Shown: positions 1 through 8,893, numbered from the stretch's first letter. The stretch: DNA of 64,000 bases from Thermohahella caldifontis (GCF_041153465.1 NZ_CP154858.1:2976001-3040000); one strand, 5' to 3'. Notes: generated by a model not told the origin, from the letters alone. Numbers and translations: made by a program.

Positions 1-134
1 GCAACATCGGCGTGGCCTATCCCGACTGGGCGCGCAAGGGCACCTGGATCAACCCGGTACTGGAGCTGCATCCGGATCTCATTGCCGGCATGAACAGCTT
101 CAACGATACCAAGTGCAAGGTCTACAAGGCTTAA
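1..134 (+). CDS. Molybdopterin oxidoreductase catalytic subunit, C-terminal end (partial)
   Basis: An open frame enters from the left edge (first full codon at base 3) and ends at TAA 132-134, giving about 43 residues that end in KVYKA. It lies 12 bp before a four-cluster ferredoxin subunit, and further on come a diheme cytochrome and a TorD-like chaperone. That arrangement is typical of DMSO-reductase-superfamily operons, so this is most likely the tail of the Mo-bisPGD catalytic subunit. The substrate (sulfur compound, nitrogen oxide, arsenic, selenium or other) cannot be judged from the tail. The assignment rests mainly on neighbours. Confidence 0.6.
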   Translation, partial: NIGVAYPDWARKGTWINPVLELHPDLIAGMNSFNDTKCKVYKA

Positions 135-146
135 GGAGCGGATACC

Positions 147-840
147 ATGACAAAGCTTGTACGTGTAATTGACATGGAGCGCTGCATGGGCTGCCGCTCC
201 TGTATCGCCGCCTGTCACGTGGAAAACCATTTCACGCCGGGCGCCCCCTGGAACATGATGATCGAGCGGGAGGTGGGCAAGTACCCCTATTCGCGCACGG
301 TTTTCTCAACCATGAACTGCATGCACTGTGAAGAGCCGGCCTGCAAGAAGGCCTGTGACGCCATTGGTGTGCAGGCCATCAGCAAGAACGAGTTGGGCGT
401 GGTTATCATCGACTACGACAAGTGCATCGGCTGTGGTTACTGCTTTGCGGTCTGCCCCTATGGGGTGCCGCAGGAAACCAGGGCGGAGAACATTGATAAC
501 CTCTTCCCGGGGCAGGACAAGACCCCCTACGAGGCAATCCCGGACAGCGAGCGCCATCCGACCCATCGCAAGAAGGGCAAGACCTATCAGAAGTGCACCT
601 TCTGTGCTCACAAGCTGGACAAGGCGGTGGCCGATGGCAAGGTGGACCGGATCGGCAAGGACCCGGAGTATACACCGAGCTGCGACCTGGTCTGCCCGGT
701 CAGTGCACGGCACTTCGGCGATATCGAGGATCCGAGCAGCGAAGTGGTGCGGATCATTGGCGAGAAAAAGGCAGCGCGCCTGAAGGAAGAATTCGGCACG
801 CACCCGCAGGTGTACTATGTGCTTGAAGGGGGGACTACTA
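147..840 (+). CDS. 4Fe-4S electron-transfer subunit (PsrB/DmsB type), reading frame disturbed at the 3' end
   Basis: This is the DmsB/PsrB-like subunit that passes electrons between a Mo catalytic subunit and its redox partner. It starts at ATG 147 after GGAG. Cysteine motifs appear in the usual order: CMGCRSC near residue 14, CMHCEEPAC near 58, CIGCGYC near 93, and CTFC with a later CDLVC near 149-180, which should bind four [4Fe-4S] clusters. There is no Tat or Sec signal, which is usual because such subunits ride with the catalytic subunit. The family fold ends at VYYVLEGG. As sequenced, the frame then runs on to 956 through the signal peptide of the next gene. One more G in the G6 run at 828-833 would give GDY and a TAA at 839-841, overlapping the ATG of the cytochrome gene. 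I take that as the true end. Confidence 0.85.
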
Positions 841-1212
841 ATGTGGACCAAACTTGCAACCGCGGCACTGATCGTGGCGGCCTCAACGGCTTGGGCAGAA
901 AAGCCGGTCAAGAGTGTCGAACTGTCCCGCGTGGCGGAGCAGTTGCGCAACCATGAGATCAACATCGAGCAGGGTCCCGGTCTGGACCGGGAGCATGGCC
1001 GCTTCCATGTGATTCACTCGGATGTGCTCATGCTGGACTGCTCCACCTGTCACGGAAAGCCCAAGTATCGGGAAGGCGTGCTGAACTTCTCCAAGTTCAA
1101 GCCTTTCCCTGCCAAGGCCAAGGGACAGTTTGAAAAGAGCGTGTGTCTGGGGTGTCATCAGGAAGGCGGTATCGCAACGACTTTCTACACACCGTCCACG
1201 ACCGACGAGTGA
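841..1212 (+). CDS. Small diheme cytochrome c, periplasmic
   Basis: A 123-residue protein with a Sec signal peptide (cleavage likely after AWA, residue 19) and two haem c motifs, CSTCH at 67-71 and CLGCH at 102-106. The ATG at 841 was chosen over the upstream in-frame start at 817 because it gives a clean signal peptide and follows the purine-rich GAAGGGGGG. It probably carries electrons between the molybdoenzyme complex and the respiratory chain, in the role that NapB-like or monohaem subunits have elsewhere. I do not recognise a specific named family. It is transcribed with the genes on both sides. Confidence 0.8.
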   Translation: MWTKLATAALIVAASTAWAEKPVKSVELSRVAEQLRNHEINIEQGPGLDREHGRFHVIHSDVLMLDCSTCHGKPKYREGVLNFSKFKPFPAKAKGQFEKSVCLGCHQEGGIATTFYTPSTTDE

Positions 1213-1218
1213 GGTGGC

Positions 1219-1866
1219 ATGACACATACTGAAGAGCTCAGAACCGAGAGTCAGACCCTGTGGCTTCTGGCCGAACTGAGCGCCGAGACACCAGCCCGTG
1301 AGCGGCTGGTGTCTTTGCGTCAGGCCCTGGAGACCGCACGGGAAACGGATCCCGAGGATCCGATGGCTGTACTGTGGCTGGCCGGGCTGGAGGAGGCGCT
1401 GGATTCCGATGCCGGCTGGCTGGAGGTCCGCAAGGATTATGTGCGCCTGTTTTCAGGGGTGTACAAGGAAGGGGGGCCGACACCCCCCATGCAGTCGGCC
1501 GTCATGCCGGACGGCGGTGACATGGTCCAGCTGATGGCGCATCTGGCCGATCTGTTCGCCCGCTCGGGTTTTGTCCGTCCGGAGGGGCTGAGCCATGCCC
1601 ATGACCACGTGTCAACCCTGTTGTTCTGTCTTGCCGCCCAGCGGTTCGGTCAGGCACAAGCCCTTGATGAAGGGGATACGGAAGCGGCCGAACGGTTTCA
1701 GCGACTGTATCATTACACCCTGCGCAATCATCTGCTGCCCTGGGTGCCGGCCTGGCTGGAACAGGCGCAGCGGCATGCGCGCAGCACCTTTTACAAGGCG
1801 TGGATGGCCGGCCTCAATGATGCCGTTCACCAGCTTCGTGCCACACTGGAGACAGAAGACGCATGA
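1219..1866 (+). CDS. TorD/DmsD-like molybdoenzyme maturation chaperone
   Basis: A 215-aa, mostly helical, leucine- and alanine-rich protein of the length usual for the TorD/NarJ/DmsD family. It includes a YVRLFSG segment followed by a PTPPMQSAV loop, which matches the E/YxxLF-PxxPxxS pattern of TorD chaperones. It also has the late histidine-rich DHVSTLLFCLA helix. Family members bind the Tat leader of the Mo catalytic subunit and hold it for cofactor insertion in the cytoplasm. It lies 6 bp after the cytochrome gene and overlaps the next gene by 4 bp, so it is translationally coupled inside the molybdoenzyme operon. Confidence 0.8.
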   Translation: MTHTEELRTESQTLWLLAELSAETPARERLVSLRQALETARETDPEDPMAVLWLAGLEEALDSDAGWLEVRKDYVRLFSGVYKEGGPTPPMQSAVMPDGGDMVQLMAHLADLFARSGFVRPEGLSHAHDHVSTLLFCLAAQRFGQAQALDEGDTEAAERFQRLYHYTLRNHLLPWVPAWLEQAQRHARSTFYKAWMAGLNDAVHQLRATLETEDA

Positions 1867-3377
1867 GTGCACTTGAAGTTGCCCTGACCCCCCTAAAAAT
1901 GCTGCAACTGGATAACGCGGGCCATGCGCTGGTACTGGGCGCAAACCGTTTGGCGCCGGGGGTGGCCGACGCGCTCAAGGCGGCCGGACTGAAGCTCGTC
2001 GCGGCAGGGGCCTCGCCCTCTGAGCAGGATGCGGCCTGTTTCCGTGACCGTATACCGGCTGCACCGGACCGGATTGAAGGTTGGCTGGGACATTTCAGTA
2101 CCCGCCTTCGCCTGAGGGATCAGGATGAGGATCTCGGCGTATTCAGCGGGCGCTCCGACAACCATTGGGACTGGATCATTGATGCCCGTCCTGCCGGTGC
2201 CTTCGCCACGGAGATGGCACCACCCGGTTACCTCCATTTGCCGGACGGCACCCTGACCGAGGCTGCACGGGCGCAGTTGGCCCTGGCGGGCGAAAAGCAG
2301 GTTTCCATTCCCCGGCATGTGCAGCACAGGCCGGAACGTTGTGCTCATTTCAATCTCGGCCACGAGGGCTGTACCCGTTGTCTGGAGGTGTGTCCGGCCG
2401 GCGCGCTGAGGAGCGAGGACGGCATGATTCAGGTGCAGCCGGAACTTTGTCACGGTTGCGGCACCTGTGTCATGGCGTGTCCCACGGGTGCCATCCGTTA
2501 CGACTATCCCAGCCTGCAGGGCGTGCTGACTGCAGCGCTGGATGCGCTGCATGAGAGGGGAACTGATGCAGCGGGAACGGTGCGCATCGCATCGGTACCC
2601 GTTCCCGAGACACCCGGTGTGCTGGATGTCCAGTTGCCTTCCGTGATCAGTTTTGGTGCAGAGTTGTGGCTGTCATTGCTGGCCATGGGCTGGGCCCGTG
2701 TACACCTGGTGACGCAGGGTGTGCCTGCCAGTACCCGGGCATTGATACGGGATGAGGTTGCGCACTGGAACAGCATTCTGGATGTGCCCAGACTGGTGGT
2801 GACGGATGTATACGAGGCGAACGATGAGCCCGTGATCCCGGCGCAGGTGACGCCGCTGCCGTCTTCATTCCGCACCTGGAAAACGGACAAGGCGCGCCTG
2901 CTGGGTGATGCCCTGGCACGCCTGATTCCTGCGGATGAAGGCTTTCTCGCCCGGCCGCAGGGCTTTCCGCTGGGGCGTGTGGTCATCAATCCGGAAGCCT
3001 GTACTCAGTGTCTGGGCTGCGTGCAGTTGTGTCCGGTGGACGCCCTGAGCGCCAATGATGCCGAAGACCGCCTTGAATTCAGTACCCTGCGCTGCGCGCA
3101 GTGCGGCATTTGCGCCAGCGGCTGCCCGGAGCAGGCGATTCGCATTGAACCGGGGCTGGAGCTGGCACCTGAACGCCGGACACAGCCTGTCGTATTGTTT
3201 GAGGTGGAAAAGGCCCGCTGCCGGGGCTGTGGGGCACCCATCATGTCGCGACGGGTACTGGATTCCGTGCGTGCGCGGCTGGCGTCGGATCCCAAGGTGA
3301 ATCTGGATGTGCTCGATCTGTGTCAGGAATGCCGGGTGAATCACCTGTTCGGCTTTCCGCTGGGTGACAAGGATTGA
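1863..3377 (+). CDS. Polyferredoxin-like 4Fe-4S protein (504 aa)
   Basis: A cytoplasmic-looking protein without a signal peptide. Four ferredoxin-type motifs occur in two pairs: CTRCLEVCPAG and CHGCGTCVMACP near residues 170-210, and CTQCLGCVQLCP and CAQCGICASGCP near 380-425. A further CRGCG...CQECR set near the C-terminus could hold another cluster or zinc. The N-terminal ~150 residues have a Rossmann-like look (HALVLGANRLAPG). Proteins of this build occur next to TorD chaperones in molybdoenzyme operons and may supply electrons or help maturation. The precise role is unknown. The start overlaps the TorD-like gene by 4 bp (ATGA), so it is the last gene of the operon. Confidence 0.7.
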   Translation: MSALEVALTPLKMLQLDNAGHALVLGANRLAPGVADALKAAGLKLVAAGASPSEQDAACFRDRIPAAPDRIEGWLGHFSTRLRLRDQDEDLGVFSGRSDNHWDWIIDARPAGAFATEMAPPGYLHLPDGTLTEAARAQLALAGEKQVSIPRHVQHRPERCAHFNLGHEGCTRCLEVCPAGALRSEDGMIQVQPELCHGCGTCVMACPTGAIRYDYPSLQGVLTAALDALHERGTDAAGTVRIASVPVPETPGVLDVQLPSVISFGAELWLSLLAMGWARVHLVTQGVPASTRALIRDEVAHWNSILDVPRLVVTDVYEANDEPVIPAQVTPLPSSFRTWKTDKARLLGDALARLIPADEGFLARPQGFPLGRVVINPEACTQCLGCVQLCPVDALSANDAEDRLEFSTLRCAQCGICASGCPEQAIRIEPGLELAPERRTQPVVLFEVEKARCRGCGAPIMSRRVLDSVRARLASDPKVNLDVLDLCQECRVNHLFGFPLGDKD

Positions 3378-3413
3378 TTCGCCAGATTGGTCTATACTGT
3401 TCACACAGCGAAG

Positions 3414-3442
3414 TTGCTGCGCACGCGGGAAGTTGGTATAAG
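3414..3442 (+). promoter_or_regulatory. Candidate sigma-70 promoter for crp
   Basis: TTGCTG (3414-3419) and TATAAG (3437-3442) are separated by exactly 17 bp and lie about 60 bp before the crp start codon, in the gap after the molybdoenzyme operon. This is a sequence match only. Confidence 0.5.
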
Positions 3443-3500
3443 TTTCTGAACAACAATATCACTCCTGCGTTCGCAGTTCACAAAGGTGGGACAGAACTCT

Positions 3501-4142
3501 ATGGCGACACTGACCAGAACCGTCGAAAACAAAACCAAGCATCTGGACTATTTCCTGAGCCAGTGCCATCGCCGGCGTTACCCGGCCAAAAGCACCATCA
3601 TCTATGCAGGGGACAAGAGTGATTCCCTGTTCTATATCATCAAGGGATCAGTGACGGTCATCATCGAGGATGATGACGGGCGCGAAATGATCATGGCCTA
3701 CCTCAATGCGGGCGATTTCTTCGGCGAGATGGGGCTGTTTGACAATGAAGACTGTCGCAGTGCCTGGGTCAAGGCCAAGACCGAATGTGAAGTGGCGGAA
3801 ATCAGCTACACCAAGTTTCGCGAGATTGCCCAGGAAGATCCCCGCATCCTCTATTTCATCGGCGAGCAGATGGCCACGCGCCTGCGCCAGACCACCCGCA
3901 AGGTTGGAGACCTGGCCTTCCTGGACGTGACCGGCCGCGTGGCCCGTACGCTTCTGGATCTGTGCAAGGAGCCGGATGCCATGACGCACCCGGACGGCAT
4001 GCAGATCAAGATCACCCGTCAGGAAATCGGCCGCATTGTCGGCTGTTCACGCGAAATGGTCGGCCGCGTGCTCAAGGCGCTGGAAGAACAGGGGCTGGTG
4101 CAGGTCAAGGGCAAGACCATGGTGGTGTACGGTACCCGATGA
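3501..4142 (+). CDS. crp: CRP/Vfr-family cyclic-AMP-responsive transcription regulator
   Basis: A 213-aa global regulator with the CRP layout: an N-terminal cyclic-nucleotide-binding beta-roll (GDFFGEMGLF and the phosphate-binding region with RSAWVKAKTECEVAEI), a long dimer helix, and a C-terminal winged HTH with TRQEIGRIVGCSREMVGRVL around residues 168-187. Length and sequence are closest to Vfr/Crp of pseudomonads, not the FNR or Dnr branches, because there is no N-terminal cysteine cluster. I chose ATG 3501 (MATLTRTV) over the GTG at 3486 because AAAGGTGGG precedes it at normal spacing. It is monocistronic, with its own promoter candidate upstream and a hairpin downstream, and convergent with trpC. 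Confidence 0.9.
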   Translation: MATLTRTVENKTKHLDYFLSQCHRRRYPAKSTIIYAGDKSDSLFYIIKGSVTVIIEDDDGREMIMAYLNAGDFFGEMGLFDNEDCRSAWVKAKTECEVAEISYTKFREIAQEDPRILYFIGEQMATRLRQTTRKVGDLAFLDVTGRVARTLLDLCKEPDAMTHPDGMQIKITRQEIGRIVGCSREMVGRVLKALEEQGLVQVKGKTMVVYGTR

Positions 4143-4180
4143 CGCTTCTTCTGCGGGCCATGCCCGAACAGGCAGGCCCG

Positions 4181-4209
4181 CGACCTCAGGGACAGTGCCC
4201 CTGAGGTCG
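4181..4209. terminator. Hairpin between convergent crp and trpC
   Basis: A perfect 11-bp stem (CGACCTCAGGG at 4181-4191 and its complement at 4199-4209) with a 7-nt loop fills the gap between the two stop codons. There is no clear T tract on either side, so intrinsic termination is likely but not certain. The position suits a bidirectional terminator. Confidence 0.6.
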
Positions 4210-4213
4210 GGAT

Positions 4214-5026
4214 TCAGGCTGCGGATTCGGGGAAGAACAGCGTTCTCAGCTGGCTGCCCGGATCTTCTGCCCGCATGAAGGATTCACCCACCAGGAAGGT
4301 ATGCACCTCGTGGCGCAGCATCAGCTCCACGTCATCCCGTGTGTGAATGCCGCTTTCGGTCACGATGATCTTGCCGGCGGGGATGTCCGGGATCAGTTCG
4401 ATGGTGGTGTTCAGGTCCACGTGAAAAGTGTGCAGGTCCCGGTTGTTGATGCCCAGCAGCGGTGTGTTCAGGGGCAGGGCAGCTTCCATTTCCCGGGCAT
4501 TGTGCACTTCCACCAGCACATCCAGACCGATTTCACGGGCCAGATCACAAAGGCGGGTCATGGTGGCGCTGTCCAGCGCGGCGGCAATCAGGAGAATGCA
4601 GTCGGCACCGATCATCCGGCTTTCATACACCTGATACTCGGAGACGATGAAATCCTTGCGCAATACCGGAAGCTGGCAGGCATTGCGTGCGGCGATCAGG
4701 TAGCTGTCCGCACCCTGAAAGAAGTCCACATCGGTCAGCACGGACAGGCAGGTGGCCCCGCCGGCTTCATAGCTTCGGGCGATGGCCGCCGGGTCGAAAT
4801 CTTCCCGGATTACGCCCTTGCTGGGAGACGCCTTCTTGATTTCGGCAATCACGGCAGGTTGCTCCCGGTGCAGCTGATCGGCAATGGCCCGGGCAAAGCC
4901 CCGCGGCACCGGTGCCCGAACGAGATTGTCACGCAACACGGCCAGCGGCAGGCGCCGTTCCCGGGCAGCCACTTCCTCGTGCTTGCGGTCAATGATCTTG
5001 CGGAGAATGGTGGGCGTTTCGCTCAT
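4214..5026 (-). CDS. trpC: Indole-3-glycerol phosphate synthase
   Basis: A 270-aa single-domain enzyme that closes CdRP to indole-3-glycerol phosphate in tryptophan synthesis. Visible hallmarks are the N-terminal LRKIIDRKHEEV helix, AEIKKASPSKG (catalytic Lys), VLRKDFIVSEYQVYESR, LVEVHNAREME, GINNRDLHTF and VTESGIHTRDDV. There is no fused TrpF. Its start overlaps the trpD stop by one base (TGATG), so it is the last gene of a trpG-trpD-trpC operon read right to left. It ends at the crp/trpC hairpin. Confidence 0.96.
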   Translation of the reverse strand: MSETPTILRKIIDRKHEEVAARERRLPLAVLRDNLVRAPVPRGFARAIADQLHREQPAVIAEIKKASPSKGVIREDFDPAAIARSYEAGGATCLSVLTDVDFFQGADSYLIAARNACQLPVLRKDFIVSEYQVYESRMIGADCILLIAAALDSATMTRLCDLAREIGLDVLVEVHNAREMEAALPLNTPLLGINNRDLHTFHVDLNTTIELIPDIPAGKIIVTESGIHTRDDVELMLRHEVHTFLVGESFMRAEDPGSQLRTLFFPESAA

Positions 5027-6072
5027 CAGGCCTCATCTTCCTGTGCAAAGATACGGGTAAAGCTTGCCAGTTCCTCGATCTTGGCCAGCGCCAGGCCGCT
5101 GCCGATGGCATCCAGTGCCTGCTCCACGCCGGCCTTCAGGGTGTCGGCGAGATCCGCGGCGTAGATGGCGGCCCCGGCATTGAGTGCCACCAGGTTCCGT
5201 GCACGCACGGCCACGGGTTCCTGACTGTCACCCAGTGCTGCTTCGATGACCCCCAGACTTTCTTCGGCGCTGGAGACGCTCAGGCCATCCAGGGTGTCGG
5301 TGGCCAACCCCACGTCTTCCGGTGTCAGGGTGTAGGTGGTCACTTCCCCGTTGCGCAGCTCGGCCACCTGTGTGGGTGCGGCGAGGCTGATTTCATCCAG
5401 TCCGTCATCGGCATGCACCACCAGCACATGCTCGCTGCCGAGCCGTTTGAACACCTGGGCCAGCGGCTCGCAGAGGCGGGCATCAAACACGCCCATGACC
5501 TGCTTCCTGACGCCGGCCGGATTGGTCATGGGGCCCAGCACATTGAAAATGGTGCGGATGCCCATTTCCCGGCGCGGGCCGATGGCATGCTTCATGGCGC
5601 TGTGGTGAGCCGGCGCGAACAGGAAGCCCACGCCTACGGCCTCGATGGTGCGGGCCACTTGTTCCGGGGTGAGCACCAGATTGACGTCCGCCGCTTCCAG
5701 CACGTCTGCGCTGCCGGTGGCGCTGGAGACGGAGCGGTTGCCATGCTTGGCGACCTTGCCGCCCGCCGCCGCGACCACAAAGGCGGCCGCAGTGGAGACG
5801 TTGAACAGGTTGGCACCGTCACCGCCGGTGCCGCAGGTGTCCACCAGATGCTCGCCGGTGACGTGGACGGGGGTGGCCAGCTCGCGCATGACGGTGGCCG
5901 CGCCGGTGATTTCCTCGATGGTTTCGCCCTTCATGCGCAGTCCGACGAGAAAGCCGCCAATCTGGGCCGGTGTGGCCTCGCCGGTCATGATCTGGCGCAT
6001 CACGGCGCTCATTTCATCGGTGGAGAGATCCTGATGCTGTGTCACCCGTGCCAGTGCTGTTCTGATGTCCAT
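5026..6072 (-). CDS. trpD: Anthranilate phosphoribosyltransferase
   Basis: A 348-aa enzyme that joins anthranilate to PRPP. Motifs seen are GTGGDGANLFNVSTA (pyrophosphate loop, near residue 81), KHGNRSVSSATGSADVLEA, the FLFAPAHHSAMKHA region and GPMTNP. The length is normal for the stand-alone form. It lies 73 bp after trpG with no strong promoter visible in the gap, and is coupled to trpC by a 1-bp overlap. Confidence 0.96.
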   Translation of the reverse strand: MDIRTALARVTQHQDLSTDEMSAVMRQIMTGEATPAQIGGFLVGLRMKGETIEEITGAATVMRELATPVHVTGEHLVDTCGTGGDGANLFNVSTAAAFVVAAAGGKVAKHGNRSVSSATGSADVLEAADVNLVLTPEQVARTIEAVGVGFLFAPAHHSAMKHAIGPRREMGIRTIFNVLGPMTNPAGVRKQVMGVFDARLCEPLAQVFKRLGSEHVLVVHADDGLDEISLAAPTQVAELRNGEVTTYTLTPEDVGLATDTLDGLSVSSAEESLGVIEAALGDSQEPVAVRARNLVALNAGAAIYAADLADTLKAGVEQALDAIGSGLALAKIEELASFTRIFAQEDEA

Positions 6073-6145
6073 GCCTGCTCCTGCCTGTTCTTGTCGTGTT
6101 GAGGTGCCATTGAAGGCTGATTGTACCCAAGCGGGACGGTGCCTG

Positions 6146-6730
6146 CTACGCCTGTTGTCCGAGGAAGTTGGCGAGCAGGTCGTGGCCGTGTTGAGTCAGG
6201 ATGGACTCCGGGTGAAACTGGACGCCCTCGATGGGCATTTCCCGGTGTCGCACGCTCATGATTTCCTCGCGGCTGCCGTCCGGATTGCGGGTCCAGGCCG
6301 TCACTTCCAGACAGTCGGGCAGCGTTTCGGGGTCAATGACCAGTGAATGGTAGCGGGTCGCGGTGAACGGATTGCTCAGGCCGGTGAACACGCCCGTGTT
6401 GGTGTGCCAGATGTCGGAGGTCTTGCCGTGCATGACCCGTTTGGCGCGGATGATGCGGCCACCGAAGACCTGGCCGATGCTCTGGTGCCCCAGACAGATG
6501 CCGAGGATGGGGATGCGTCCGGCAAAGTGGCGGATGGCGTCCATGGAAATGCCCGCCTCGTTCGGGGTGCAGGGTCCGGGTGAGATGACCAGGCGCTCCG
6601 GCGCCAGGGCCTCCAGTTCATCCAGCGTGATCTGGTCATTGCGGAACACGCGCACGTCCGCGCCCAGTTCCTGCAGGTATTGCACCACGTTATAGGTAAA
6701 GGAGTCGTAGTTGTCGATCATGACCAGCAT
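6146..6730 (-). CDS. trpG: Anthranilate synthase glutamine amidotransferase subunit
   Basis: A 194-aa class I glutamine amidotransferase. It has IDNYDSFTYNVVQYL at the N-terminus, the nucleophile elbow GICLGHQSIG, and the His/Glu pair in GVQFHPESI. It delivers ammonia to TrpE for anthranilate synthesis and may also serve PabB. In many relatives trpE lies directly upstream. Here the partner trpE is about 3.4 kb away, because a betaine transporter operon on the opposite strand separates the two. It is the first gene of trpGDC, and its promoter must lie in 6731-6952, shared divergently with the transporter. Confidence 0.94.
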   Translation of the reverse strand: MLVMIDNYDSFTYNVVQYLQELGADVRVFRNDQITLDELEALAPERLVISPGPCTPNEAGISMDAIRHFAGRIPILGICLGHQSIGQVFGGRIIRAKRVMHGKTSDIWHTNTGVFTGLSNPFTATRYHSLVIDPETLPDCLEVTAWTRNPDGSREEIMSVRHREMPIEGVQFHPESILTQHGHDLLANFLGQQA

Positions 6731-6952
6731 GATGTCGTCCCCGGCATTGCAATCAGTGGAAAGCGCAAAGAATACCCGTTTTCAGGCGCGCTGGCGAGCC
6801 GCCCTGCAGATCCCTGTCAGATATGTTATACTGTTTGGGTATGCTTTAAAAACAACAAGTTATGTTTTGCATGTATCTTTGGCCCGATTTCAGGGCTGTC
6901 AGAACGGTTAACTCCGCTCACGATTCACAATCAAACAGAACAAGGTTTACCC

Positions 6953-7957
6953 ATGATGAAAAAACTCGTTGCTCCCGTTGTCGCTGCGCTGTCATTCAGT
7001 GCCGGTGCTGTTTCCATGGCCCAGGCGGAAGAGTGCGGTGCAGTCACGATCGCCGATATGAACTGGAACTCTGCAACCCTGATCGCAAACCTGGACCGGA
7101 TCATTCTGTCGGAAGGTTACGGCTGTGATGCCGAACTGGTGCCGGGCGATACACAGCCCACCGGTGCCTCCATGATTGAAAAGGGCGAGCCGGATATCGC
7201 GCCCGAATTCTGGAGCAATTCCATGAAGGAAGCGCTTGACCGGGGTATCCGGGAAGGTCGCCTGGTCAAGGCCGGTGTCACGCTCTCGGATGGTGGTGAG
7301 GAAGGCTTCTGGGTGCCGGCCTATCTCGTGGAAAAGTATCCGGAAATGAAGACCATTGATGGTGTACGCAAGCATGCCAGGCTCTTCAAGCACCCGGAAG
7401 ATCCGGACAAGTCTGCATTTTACGGGTGTCCCGCGGGCTGGAACTGCCAGATTTCCTCCACCAACCTGTTCAAGGCGCTGAAGCTGGCGGACGCGGGTTT
7501 TGAATATGTGGATCCGGGTTCAGGTGCGGCGCTGGCAGGTTCCATCGCCAAGGCTTACGAGCGCAAGGCACCCTGGTTTGGTTATTACTGGGCACCCACG
7601 GCCATTCTGGGCAAATACAAGATGGTCAAGGTGGACTTTGGTGCCGGTGTGGATGTGGAACACTTCCGGACCTGCATTACGCAGCCTGACTGTCTGAACC
7701 CGAAACCGACGGCCTACCCGCCCTCGGCCGTGGATACCATTGTGGTGGCACCCTTTGCCAAGCGCGCACCGGAAGTCATGGCGTATCTGTCAAAGCGCAG
7801 TTTTGATAACGCGACCATGAACGAGTTGCTGGCCTGGATGGAAGACAACCAGGCTGACGGTGAGACCGCTGCAAGGCACGTTCTGGAGGACTACAAGGAT
7901 CTCTGGAAGTCCTGGGTGCCTGCCGCGGTGGCCAGGAAGGTTGAAGACGCGCTTTGA
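6953..7957 (+). CDS. proX: Glycine betaine/choline ABC transporter, substrate-binding protein
   Basis: A 334-aa OpuAC-family periplasmic binding protein. A signal peptide (MMKKLVAPVVAALSFSAGAV... ending AQA) is followed by DMNWNSATLIANLDRIILSE and tryptophan- and tyrosine-rich segments such as APEFWSN and WFGYYWAPT, which in this family form the aromatic box for quaternary ammonium groups. I used ATG 6953 with AAGG upstream; the open frame extends further up but has no signal peptide there. It heads a proXWV-type operon for osmoprotectant uptake. Glycine betaine, choline or proline betaine are all possible ligands. Confidence 0.88.
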   Translation: MMKKLVAPVVAALSFSAGAVSMAQAEECGAVTIADMNWNSATLIANLDRIILSEGYGCDAELVPGDTQPTGASMIEKGEPDIAPEFWSNSMKEALDRGIREGRLVKAGVTLSDGGEEGFWVPAYLVEKYPEMKTIDGVRKHARLFKHPEDPDKSAFYGCPAGWNCQISSTNLFKALKLADAGFEYVDPGSGAALAGSIAKAYERKAPWFGYYWAPTAILGKYKMVKVDFGAGVDVEHFRTCITQPDCLNPKPTAYPPSAVDTIVVAPFAKRAPEVMAYLSKRSFDNATMNELLAWMEDNQADGETAARHVLEDYKDLWKSWVPAAVARKVEDAL

Positions 7958-7999
7958 GCCGCATCCGTATAGACAGACAGAGATAGCAGGTAGAGTTTC

Positions 8000-8893
8000 A
8001 TGTCAAAAAGCCCGTTTTGGGAGTTTCCGCAGATGGACCGGGCGGACCTGGTTCATCTCAGGAAGGCCATGGATGAGGCCTACCGCAACTTTTCCCGGAC
8101 TTACGGGGACAGCATCGAGAATTTCTTTGACCCGTTGCTGTCGCTGCTGGTCTGGCTTGAAAAGCTCCTGCTGGCCGCACCCTGGTGGTCCGTGTTGCTG
8201 GTGATTCTGGGGATTGTCTGGCTGGCCAGCCGAAGCCTGAAGATGGTGGTGGCCGTTGCCGTCACCTTCCTGCTCATCGGTTACTTCGGCATGTGGGACA
8301 ACACCATGCGGACGCTGAGCATGATTCTGGTCTGCACTTTCCTGGCAATTGTTCTGGGTATTCCCATCGGTATCGCGATGGCACGTTCGGATCGTGTGCA
8401 GCGCTGGGTGACGCCCGTTCTGGATGTCATGCAGACCATGCCTGCCTTTGTCTATCTCATCCCGGTGGTCATGCTGCTGGGGATCGGCAAGATCCCGGGC
8501 CTGATCGCGGTTGTGATCTATGCCATTCCGCCGGTGATCCGGTTGACCAATCTGGGTATCCGGCTGGTGGACAAGGAAGTGCTGGAAGCCGCGACCGCCT
8601 TTGGTGCCAATGCGCGCCAGCGTCTGTGGGGGGTGCAGCTGCCGCTGGCCATGCCGACCATCATGGCCGGTGTGAACCAGACGATCATGATGGCGCTGGC
8701 CATGGTGGTCATTGCCTCAATGATTGGTGTGAAGGGCCTGGGCCAGCCGGTACTCAAGGCCATCACCAATCAGTACTTCACGCTGGGATTGCTGAACGGT
8801 CTGGCCATTGTGGCGCTGGCGATTGTCTTTGACCGGGTGTCTCAGGCCTTTGCCAAACGCACTCAGGCACATCTGGGAGGAGACCAGCAATGA
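8000..8893 (+). CDS. proW: Glycine betaine/proline ABC transporter permease
   Basis: A 297-aa inner-membrane protein with an N-terminal soluble stretch, then about seven hydrophobic segments. It carries the ABC permease EAA loop, EAATAFGANARQRLWGVQLPLAMPTIMAGV, near residues 196-225, which docks onto ProV. The SMIGVKGLG motif is typical of ProW/OpuAB. It lies 42 bp after the binding protein and overlaps proV by 4 bp. Confidence 0.92.
   Translation: MSKSPFWEFPQMDRADLVHLRKAMDEAYRNFSRTYGDSIENFFDPLLSLLVWLEKLLLAAPWWSVLLVILGIVWLASRSLKMVVAVAVTFLLIGYFGMWDNTMRTLSMILVCTFLAIVLGIPIGIAMARSDRVQRWVTPVLDVMQTMPAFVYLIPVVMLLGIGKIPGLIAVVIYAIPPVIRLTNLGIRLVDKEVLEAATAFGANARQRLWGVQLPLAMPTIMAGVNQTIMMALAMVVIASMIGVKGLGQPVLKAITNQYFTLGLLNGLAIVALAIVFDRVSQAFAKRTQAHLGGDQQ

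Noticed and set aside
1863..3377. Naming the operon as arsenite oxidase, tetrathionate reductase or DMSO reductase
   Set aside because: Only the last ~43 residues of the catalytic subunit are in view, which do not discriminate between these families.
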